Below, one piece after another: positions 57,495 to 64,000 of a DNA stretch of 64,000 bases. Under the pieces are notes generated by a model. The model was given only the letters and a program-made list of their open reading frames with translations. It did not search any database and was not told where the DNA came from. This stretch comes from Chromatiaceae bacterium (GTDB lineage: Bacteria; Pseudomonadota; Gammaproteobacteria; Chromatiales; Chromatiaceae). Within the stretch, counting starts at the first letter, position 1; each line of letters starts with the position of its first letter. The stretch spans positions 496,001-560,000 of the forward strand of contig JACKMK010000001.1 in NCBI GenBank assembly GCA_024235395.1, given 5' to 3'. The position numbers and the translations under genes were made by a program.

Positions 57495-58637
57495 TCAGGC
57501 GCGAAAAGCCGCTGTCCGGTTGCGGCCGCCGCGTTTGGCGTCGTACAGCGCGACATCGGACGCACGCAACAGATCGGCCGGCGAGGTGATCGACCGCTGG
57601 TCCGACGAGGCGACTCCGAAGCTCACCGTCACCCATTGGCTGACGGGTGAGGCATCGTGTTGCAGATTCAGATCGACGATCTTCTGGCGGATGTGCTCGG
57701 CAACGGCGATCGCTCCCTCCAGGCTGGTCTGCGGCAACAGGAAAGCGAACTCCTCACCGCCGATCCGTGCAACCACGTCGCCGGGCCGGGCGAGGCTCTG
57801 CGCCATCGCCTGCGCGACGACGGTCAGACAATGGTCGCCTGCCGGGTGTCCGTAGCGATCGTTGAACTGCTTGAAGTGATCGATATCCGCCGTGATCACC
57901 GACAGGGACTCGCGATCGCGGCGTGCCCTGCGCCACTCCTCGGCGAGTTTCTCCTCGAACAGCCGTCGGTTCGCAATACCCGTCAAGGTGTCGCGCCGCA
58001 CCATGCGCTCGAGCGCATGACCCGCTTCGATGGTCGATGTAAGGCGCTGCCGGAGGTCCTCCGCGTCGCGAAACACGCGCCGCACCTGAAACGCCGAGGC
58101 AAACATCGCAGCACCGAAGATCACGACCATCAGGCCCATGATGAGGTGGACCCGATCGCCTTCGGCGAGCATCCGCACACCGATCGGTACCACGGCGGGC
58201 AGCGCAAAACAGGGGAAGGCCCCGGCAACCCCGGACAACAACGGGATGGCGCCGGCCACCATGCCACCAATCACGAATGCAAGGAACACCTGGTTGGGAA
58301 ACGATTGCGGATCGAACAACAGGACTCCGGCGCTTCCCCACACGATGCCCATCGCGCATCCGCCCGCCACGAAGTAGCGGCGCCAGATGGGCGGGTCGAA
58401 ACGTCGTGTGCCCGCCGCGGCACCGAACGCGCTTCGCGATCCGTATCTCAGCGCAACGACGATCACCAGAAGAAGCAACCAGGACAACAGGACCGATGTC
58501 GCGACGCCCCCCCACAACACGGCCACCAGGATCACCCCATTGGCCAGATTCACCGCGAGCGAGATCGGCAGCTGTCGGTAGCTCTGCTCCAGCTGCGCAT
58601 TCAACAAACCACTGATGTTGCCGGGAAGATCAGCCAC
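57495..58637 (-). CDS. Diguanylate cyclase with multi-helix N-terminal domain
   Basis: A 380-residue protein with about six helices in the first 190 residues (a MASE-like membrane sensor), a short coiled linker and a GGDEF domain with RDTLTGIANRRLFEE and RIGGEEF. Its I-site RPGD lies five residues before GGEEF, so feedback inhibition is possible. It starts with GTG at 58637; no ATG is near and the ribosome site is weak, so the start could be wrong. Confidence 0.88.
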   Translation of the reverse strand: MADLPGNISGLLNAQLEQSYRQLPISLAVNLANGVILVAVLWGGVATSVLLSWLLLLVIVVALRYGSRSAFGAAAGTRRFDPPIWRRYFVAGGCAMGIVWGSAGVLLFDPQSFPNQVFLAFVIGGMVAGAIPLLSGVAGAFPCFALPAVVPIGVRMLAEGDRVHLIMGLMVVIFGAAMFASAFQVRRVFRDAEDLRQRLTSTIEAGHALERMVRRDTLTGIANRRLFEEKLAEEWRRARRDRESLSVITADIDHFKQFNDRYGHPAGDHCLTVVAQAMAQSLARPGDVVARIGGEEFAFLLPQTSLEGAIAVAEHIRQKIVDLNLQHDASPVSQWVTVSFGVASSDQRSITSPADLLRASDVALYDAKRGGRNRTAAFRA

Positions 58638-58932
58638 CGGCGTCAGCGGGTGCGTCCCGCCCCGACAGATTCAGATGCCCAGCCATTCCTATCCGCCCGT
58701 CTGTTACCAGTGAATCCGACGGCCAGCGATGCCAGTTCCTCGGCCTTGGCGTTTCGCCGGCGGCCGATGCATTGGCTGCAAGGTCCGCAACCTATCCGGC
58801 ACAAAATGCACCAGGCAGCGTCCCCTGTCCATCTTCGTCACCCGAGCGACGCAACGATGCACGCCGCAGAACCGATCGACGACGCGGGCTGAACGCCGGA
58901 AACCCCGCCCGGCGTGAAAATCCCGATCGGTA

Positions 58933-60585
58933 TCAGAATCTGAAGCGGGCTATGCGTCCCTGCAGGTCGTTCGAAAGCGCCGCCAGCTCATTGGCAGCCT
59001 GGGCGTTTTCTTCGGCGCCGTGGAAATTCCGCGTCGAGACCTCGCTGATGTTGTGCAGATTGCGGTTGATCTCCTCGGCGACCGCACTCTGTTCCTCGAC
59101 CGCGCTGGCGATTTGCATGTTCATCTCGGTGATGCGATCGACCGCAGCGGTGATCGCATCCAGCGACTGTCCCGCGACGGCGGCCTGCTCCACCCCCGCC
59201 TTGGCCTGGGTACGCCCGACATCCATCGCCTTGACCGCATCATTGGCACCCGACTGCAGCCGGCTGATCATCTCGTCGATCTCTTGGGTCGACTGCTGGG
59301 TACGGCTGGCCAGGGTGCGTACCTCATCGGCGACCACCGCGAAACCGCGTCCCTGCTCGCCAGCGCGTGCCGCTTCGATCGCGGCATTCAGCGCCAGCAG
59401 ATTGGTCTGTTCGGCGATATTGCGAATGACATCGAGCACGCTGCCGATCTGCTCGCTCTCCTGCTTCAACTTGCCGATCACACCATTCGCCTGTTCGACC
59501 TCGGACGCCAGACGGTCGATCGCCTGCACGGTGGTCTGCACGACATTGCGTCCCTCGTTTGCCGCCTCGTCGGCCGCACGTGCGGCATCGGCGGCGCTGC
59601 TGGCATTCTGCGCGACATCATGCACCGTGGCATTCATCTCGTTCATCGCCGTGGCGACCTGTTCGGTCTCCTGCTGCTGCGACTCGATGCCCTGTAGCGT
59701 CTGCCCTGAGACGCTGGACGATTGATTCGCCGCGACGGTTACGCGCGCGACCGCTTCACTGACGGTCGAGACCGTGACCTTGAAGCTTTCGGCGACCGCA
59801 TTGAAACTGTCGGCCACGTGACGCAACTCGTCATGGCCGGTGTAGTTTGCGCGTGCACGCAGATCCCCGGCGGCAAGCTGGGTGGCGGCATTGTCCAGCT
59901 CGCGTACCGCCGAAGCGATGCCGGTGATCGTGATCCCGGACAGCAGCACGCCGACCACCAGTGCCACACCGAGTATCGTCGCAGCGGTTAACATCGAGCT
60001 GCTGTAGCGCGCCTCGGCGTGTTCAAAGGTCACCGCCGCCTCCGCCATCTGGCCGATCAACAGCTTGTCTACCGTACCATCCATGACCCCCATCGCCTGT
60101 TTCAGACCGCCCAGTACGACGGCATTGGCGCGCTGAAATTCGCCCACCGCAATCTCGGCGGCGATCGCCTTGACGCTGTTCTCCAGTTCGCCGAGGCCCG
60201 CCTCGAACTGTTTCGCCAGCACCTGTTCGTCGGGTTCCAGCTCACTGGTCGCAAATACCTGCCAGTTCTCGTGGATCTTCGCCAGATCCCGGTTGACGTT
60301 GTCCAGATGCGCCTGAGTCGGGTGGTCGTGCATCGCGGCGAACGCGGAGCCCGGATCGTGCTGCAGCGTCAGCACCAGCTCGGTATGCACCTCGTTCAAC
60401 AGGCCGATGATCTTGCCGATGCGTTGTGTATGTGCCATGCCCTGCTTGTACAGGGTCTCGATGCTGTCGTTCGACTGGCTCAGGCTGTTGAGTACGAATC
60501 CCGCGCTCACGAACATCAGGATCAGGACGAGACCCACGAGGATGGATAGGCGCATTTTGATTGAAAGGTGACTGAGCAGGTTCAT
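58933..60585 (-). CDS. Methyl-accepting chemotaxis protein
   Basis: A 550-residue chemoreceptor with helices at about 12-34 and 200-225, a four-helix-bundle-type periplasmic domain between them, a HAMP domain (about 226-280) and a signalling domain. The hairpin tip (EQTNLLALNAAIEAARAGE) and ADEVRTLA are canonical. It lacks an obvious C-terminal CheR-binding pentapeptide. No chemotaxis kinase gene is nearby. The ligand is unknown. Confidence 0.94.
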   Translation of the reverse strand: MNLLSHLSIKMRLSILVGLVLILMFVSAGFVLNSLSQSNDSIETLYKQGMAHTQRIGKIIGLLNEVHTELVLTLQHDPGSAFAAMHDHPTQAHLDNVNRDLAKIHENWQVFATSELEPDEQVLAKQFEAGLGELENSVKAIAAEIAVGEFQRANAVVLGGLKQAMGVMDGTVDKLLIGQMAEAAVTFEHAEARYSSSMLTAATILGVALVVGVLLSGITITGIASAVRELDNAATQLAAGDLRARANYTGHDELRHVADSFNAVAESFKVTVSTVSEAVARVTVAANQSSSVSGQTLQGIESQQQETEQVATAMNEMNATVHDVAQNASSAADAARAADEAANEGRNVVQTTVQAIDRLASEVEQANGVIGKLKQESEQIGSVLDVIRNIAEQTNLLALNAAIEAARAGEQGRGFAVVADEVRTLASRTQQSTQEIDEMISRLQSGANDAVKAMDVGRTQAKAGVEQAAVAGQSLDAITAAVDRITEMNMQIASAVEEQSAVAEEINRNLHNISEVSTRNFHGAEENAQAANELAALSNDLQGRIARFRF

Positions 60586-60790
60586 TTCGGTACTCCAACG
60601 CGACGACGAAAACCGCTAGCCTTCGGACGGTCGGCGAGACGCGACCATGGCCACGCGGGACGGACACCCGGATGTAACGGCTGGCTAGGGAAATTATTTA
60701 GCTTGGCATCTGGGCGCATCGGACGGCGACCGGGGCGACAACGCGGCGTGCCAGACCATGATCACCCGGTCGCGGGGGGCCGGTTCCCGG

Positions 60791-61663
60791 TCAGGACCTG
60801 TCGGCGAGGTCCAGATCGCGAAGAAAACCCAGTACCCGTTCCGTGGTCGCGCGGAAATACCGGCCGCCTTCTACACCGACGTTGAAAAAGCCGTGCCGGG
60901 CGCCCTCGTAGACCGCGAGATCGCACCGTCCGCCCTTTGCCTCGATGGCCGCACAGAACGCCCGGGCGCTCGCGACCGGAAGTTCCGGGTCGTCACTGCC
61001 GAGCATGACCAACGTCGGCGGCACCCGGTCGTCGATCTGCTGCATCGGCGACAGCTCCTGCCAGAAATCCACGACGAGGTGGTGGTCCGGGCGGCACGGC
61101 GCCAGGTCGACCATGGGATTGAACAGCAGGAGCGCGGCCGGACGTGAGGTCGGCTCGTCCACACCGGACTCCGGGGGCAGCGGCACCGGGATGCCCAGGG
61201 TCGCGGCCAGATGCCCCCCTGCAGAACCGCCACCGACGGCTATACGTTCCGGATCCACGCCCATCTGAGCCGCATGGCGCCGCAGGTAGGCGAATGCCGC
61301 GCGCGCATCCTGGACCGCGGCGCGCGGATCGGTGCCGTGTCGGGAGCTGACACGATACTCGGCGCTGATACAGGTGACGCCGGCGCGGGCCAGCTCTTGG
61401 CATTGAGGGAAAAACTGCCGGGGGTGTCCGTGTTGCCATGCACCGCCGTGGAACAGCAGCAGCGCCGGCGCCGGCCGATCCTCGCGCTGTGCCCGTGGAT
61501 CGAATACGAACAGGTGTAACGCGTGTCCGTCCACCGTTCTGTACACCAAGGACCGGTCCGGATGCGGACCGAACGGGTCCATGCGTTTGACCACCAGTGC
61601 CGCGAACGTAAGCAGGACGCCAACCGCCAACCCGACGGCGAACACCAACAGATCACGCGTCAT
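60791..61663 (-). CDS. Alpha/beta hydrolase of the hormone-sensitive-lipase type
   Basis: A 290-residue esterase-like protein with an N-terminal membrane anchor (about 5-25). The oxyanion motif HGGAW (about 73-77), nucleophile Ser in GGGSAGGH, acid Asp in GSDDPELP and His in ARHGFFN complete the triad. It likely acts on a carboxyl ester in the periplasm. The substrate is not predictable. It is on the same strand as the DUF2130 gene, 54 bases downstream of it. Confidence 0.88.
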   Translation of the reverse strand: MTRDLLVFAVGLAVGVLLTFAALVVKRMDPFGPHPDRSLVYRTVDGHALHLFVFDPRAQREDRPAPALLLFHGGAWQHGHPRQFFPQCQELARAGVTCISAEYRVSSRHGTDPRAAVQDARAAFAYLRRHAAQMGVDPERIAVGGGSAGGHLAATLGIPVPLPPESGVDEPTSRPAALLLFNPMVDLAPCRPDHHLVVDFWQELSPMQQIDDRVPPTLVMLGSDDPELPVASARAFCAAIEAKGGRCDLAVYEGARHGFFNVGVEGGRYFRATTERVLGFLRDLDLADRS

Positions 61664-61717
61664 ACCGACAGACCGCCGTCATCGGCATGGTGGAGCGACA
61701 CACCGTCGCATCCGCCT

Positions 61718-62983
61718 TCACGAGGGCAACAGCCCGATGTCGTCCAGTTGGGGCAACGCCGCCTGCGACACGCCCTGCAATTCGCCGCAGATGCCGAGCA
61801 TGTTGGTGGTGATGCGTTCGAGCTGTGCCTCGCGCTTCTTCCACAACCGCGCCATCGCGGCCTTCTCCTTCTCCAGATCGTCGCGCATCTGCTGGTAGGC
61901 ATCGACGACCGCGCGGACCTTCTGCGCAAACTGGGCGCTGGTGACGTAGTTGTACAACGCCTCCATGGATTCCTCCCTGCCGACGGCGATCACCTTCTGG
62001 CGCTGAGACTCGATCAACACCGTACGCAACGCCTCTGCAAGCGCCCTGACGAAACCCGGGCGAACCAGCCAGACACCTTCGTACATCGCCATCGGTTCAT
62101 CGATGCCGGCCGGAAATGCCGTGCTCACCAGCACCGCGAGCTCACCGCCCGCTGCCTGCTGGTCGTCCTTGAGTTTCGCAATCCAGGCATTCGACCAATG
62201 CTCGGCGCGTTTGGTCTCCCAGACAATGCGACCGCAGACGGTGCCCGATCTCAGACGCACCGTCTGGATCAGGTCGGCACCGCGCACCCCTTTACGTACC
62301 GGCTCAATGCCGTCGAATGGAAAGGTGCTGCCCAGCAGCTCCTCGAGTTCCAGCTCCAGCACCTCACCCTGCAGCTGTTGCGAGCCCTGCTCCAGCTTGC
62401 GCTTAAGATCCTCGTTGGCCTTCTGGGCGTCGTCGATTTTCTTGCGCCACTCCGCTTCACGGAGGCGGAACGCCTCGGCGTTGCTCTCCTCGATCCGCTG
62501 GCGGGCGGCATCGACCTGACGTTGCACCTCGAGATCCAGCTCCTTCTGGCGCTCTTCGAGCGCGGTCTTCTGCTTGCGCAACGTCAGCTCGACCTCCCGC
62601 AGCCGGGCCAGGTTCTCCTCCTTCGCCAGCAGTTCGGCACGCAGCGCCTCGGTCCGCTGTTCGCCTTCGCGCCGCGCATCGTCGACCGCGCGGCGAGCCG
62701 CTGCCTCGAGCTGCGCCTTGACTACCGCCTGTGCGGCATCGGCCTGCTTGAGCCGCTCCTGCAGGCCCGCCACCTGATCCTCGAACCGACGCGCCGCATT
62801 GCGGTCGGCATCCGCGGCAAGCGTCTCACGCAGTTGACGGCGTTCGGCATCGAGCTGTGTCGCATACTCGTTCTCGTAGCGCTCGATCAGCTGGTGTGCG
62901 ATCGCATCCTGCAGCACGAACGCCTTCCCACAGTGCGGACAGGTGACGCTGTCGAATGCGTCGACGATGATCTTCTTGGTCAT
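61718..62983 (-). CDS. DUF2130 protein with zinc-ribbon N-terminus
   Basis: A 421-residue protein. A CPHCGK motif near residue 15 suggests a partial zinc ribbon. Residues 40-220 form a long charged coiled coil. The DUF2130 domain (about 225-400) has GSTFPFDGIEPV, GTVCGRIVWETKRAEHWSNAW and VLVSTAFP, which resembles a restriction-endonuclease-like core (xWETKR). It may process DNA, but the family is uncharacterised. The start at 62983 follows GAGGAATAAGG and is chosen over an upstream frame opening. Confidence 0.85.
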   Translation of the reverse strand: MTKKIIVDAFDSVTCPHCGKAFVLQDAIAHQLIERYENEYATQLDAERRQLRETLAADADRNAARRFEDQVAGLQERLKQADAAQAVVKAQLEAAARRAVDDARREGEQRTEALRAELLAKEENLARLREVELTLRKQKTALEERQKELDLEVQRQVDAARQRIEESNAEAFRLREAEWRKKIDDAQKANEDLKRKLEQGSQQLQGEVLELELEELLGSTFPFDGIEPVRKGVRGADLIQTVRLRSGTVCGRIVWETKRAEHWSNAWIAKLKDDQQAAGGELAVLVSTAFPAGIDEPMAMYEGVWLVRPGFVRALAEALRTVLIESQRQKVIAVGREESMEALYNYVTSAQFAQKVRAVVDAYQQMRDDLEKEKAAMARLWKKREAQLERITTNMLGICGELQGVSQAALPQLDDIGLLPS

Positions 62984-63036
62984 CCTTATTCCTCTGACAC
63001 CGCCCCCAGGTACCACCCGTGACCAGTCGGTGTCCC

Positions 63037-64000
63037 TCAGGCACCACCGCTCAACAGCGATTCGCGCGCGCGTTTCCGGCGTTCATGGGCCTCGACGGTA
63101 AGCTTGTACGACACGTAGTACTTGTAGATGTTACGTACATAGGTAACGGGCTCCAGACCCAGTTTCTCGGCAGTGACGATCTCAACGTTGTTGAACCATA
63201 CGTCGGGGTCCAGACCGCGCTCGGCCGCAAGCCGCCGCATCTTTCTCAGGTTCCCGGGTCCGGCGTTGTACGCGGCGAACGCAAACAACGTGCGGTTGTC
63301 ACCGCTGAACGTGGCATCTTGGAAGTAGCGTGTCATCAGGCGGTGCATGTATTTCGCCCCGGCATGGATGTTGGCCTCGGCCTTCTTGATGTCGCCAACG
63401 TCCAGTTCCTTTGCGGTCGCCGGCATGATCTGCATGATGCCGATCGCACCCACCGGGCTACGCTTGGTCTGATCGATGCGCGACTCCTGATAACCCTGTG
63501 CCGCAAGCATCAGCGGATCGAAACCGTAGCGTCCGCCGTATTCCCGAAACAGCTCGATGGTTGCCTCGAAGCGCTTCCATTCGGCCTCTCCCGTCGGATC
63601 TGCAAGTCGGGCGACGCCGCGTTTCATCTTCTGTATGCGATAGGGCGTCACGCCCTTGCTGACCAGCTTCTTCTCGTGAAATTCGAGAATCTCCGCCTTC
63701 AATCGGGGACTGTCCTTGCGCATCGCCCAGCCGATCAGACCCGCATCACGTAGTACGAGCTGCTCGTGAATCTTGATGTCCGGCAGAATCTGCGCCCAGA
63801 TCTTCGCTTTCCAGTCATCGACGACGATCGCCTGCAGCAGACCGGCATTGAGCATCTCCATCATGTCCTCATCCTCGAGCGCGTCAGGGACCGCCACGAT
63901 ATCGATCGCCGGTTTACCGGCAGCCTGCAGGCGCTCGCTCAACGCGATCAGGCTCGCGTGATAGCTCGAGGAGGGACGCGTATGCACCGTCTTTCCGGCC
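63037..64000 (-). CDS. MltF-like membrane-bound lytic murein transglycosylase (partial, 5' end outside window)
   Basis: About 320 C-terminal residues are visible. The frame stays open through the right edge (GKTVHTRPSSSYH), so GTG 63985-63987 is not the start. The first part is a solute-binding (SBP_bac_3) lobe. An SLT domain follows, with the catalytic Glu in AAQGYQESRID, then GAIGIMQIMP and AFAAYNAGPGNLRK. It cleaves peptidoglycan glycan strands. The combination is the MltF architecture. The C-terminal tail KLTVEAHERRKRARE is short and basic. Confidence 0.9.
   Translation of the reverse strand, partial: AGKTVHTRPSSSYHASLIALSERLQAAGKPAIDIVAVPDALEDEDMMEMLNAGLLQAIVVDDWKAKIWAQILPDIKIHEQLVLRDAGLIGWAMRKDSPRLKAEILEFHEKKLVSKGVTPYRIQKMKRGVARLADPTGEAEWKRFEATIELFREYGGRYGFDPLMLAAQGYQESRIDQTKRSPVGAIGIMQIMPATAKELDVGDIKKAEANIHAGAKYMHRLMTRYFQDATFSGDNRTLFAFAAYNAGPGNLRKMRRLAAERGLDPDVWFNNVEIVTAEKLGLEPVTYVRNIYKYYVSYKLTVEAHERRKRARESLLSGGA

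Noticed and set aside
58638..58932. Possible gene in the gap between the second cyclase and the chemoreceptor
   Set aside because: Only short Arg/Pro-rich frames on the plus strand, with no ribosome site or domain.

Overview
The window is GC-rich bacterial chromosome with dense, tightly packed genes and no insertion sequence, phage gene, rRNA, tRNA or CRISPR array that I can see. Gene order and protein types point to a gammaproteobacterium: lptF-lptG next to pepA-holC, the rimP-nusA-infB-rbfA-truB / rpsO-pnp translation block, and ppsR. Its energy genes suggest a sulfur- and hydrogen-oxidising chemolithotroph or phototroph of the Chromatiales type: flavocytochrome c sulfide dehydrogenase (FccAB), an Isp-type [NiFe] hydrogenase laid out like the Hyn enzyme of Thiocapsa, and a ba3-type oxidase. 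The lineage is inferred; no marker gene was compared.

Layout. 1-5.4 kb: tail of an unknown gene, ppsR, glcD-glcE (no glcF follows), a small secreted Pro-rich protein and a stand-alone lipoamide-dehydrogenase-like flavoprotein. 5.5-10.4 kb: a deoxyinosine DNA glycosylase, a PilZ-histidine kinase-response regulator unit and an RDD membrane protein. 10.4-23.2 kb: housekeeping (lptGF, pepA, holC, pnp, rpsO, truB, rbfA, infB, nusA, rimP), with a leader before rimP that carries stacked terminator-like hairpins. 23.4-32.2 kb: Sel1 and DUF302 proteins, a CcoI/CopA-type copper ATPase, ba3 oxidase subunits IIa-II-I, a dihaem cytochrome c and fccAB. Together these can form a chain sulfide -> FccAB -> cytochrome c -> oxidase, with copper supplied by the ATPase.

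32.2-39 kb: hydrogenase operon hupH-hynS-isp1-isp2-hynL with an FNR-like site in front, then the maturation protease hynD, with hypC and moaB divergent. 39-45.2 kb: a ClC chloride channel, a TAXI/TRAP uptake system and a UspA protein. 45.2-50.1 kb: the giant NAD-glutamate dehydrogenase.

50.2-53.2 kb: five overlapping genes (ArsS-type radical SAM enzyme, two small glycosyltransferase-like proteins, a small membrane protein, a Cys-containing protein), which look like one uncharacterised pathway. 53.2-60.6 kb: an AT-rich intergenic island, then a Wzz/GumC-type chain-length protein whose C-terminus looks like a catalytically dead tyrosine recombinase, two diguanylate cyclases and a chemoreceptor. 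60.8-64 kb: an alpha/beta hydrolase, a DUF2130 protein and a partial MltF-like lytic transglycosylase.

The most unusual items are the Wzz-recombinase fusion, the ArsS-linked five-gene cluster, the hairpin-rich rimP leader, and the oxidase/sulfide dehydrogenase module split by an intrinsic terminator.
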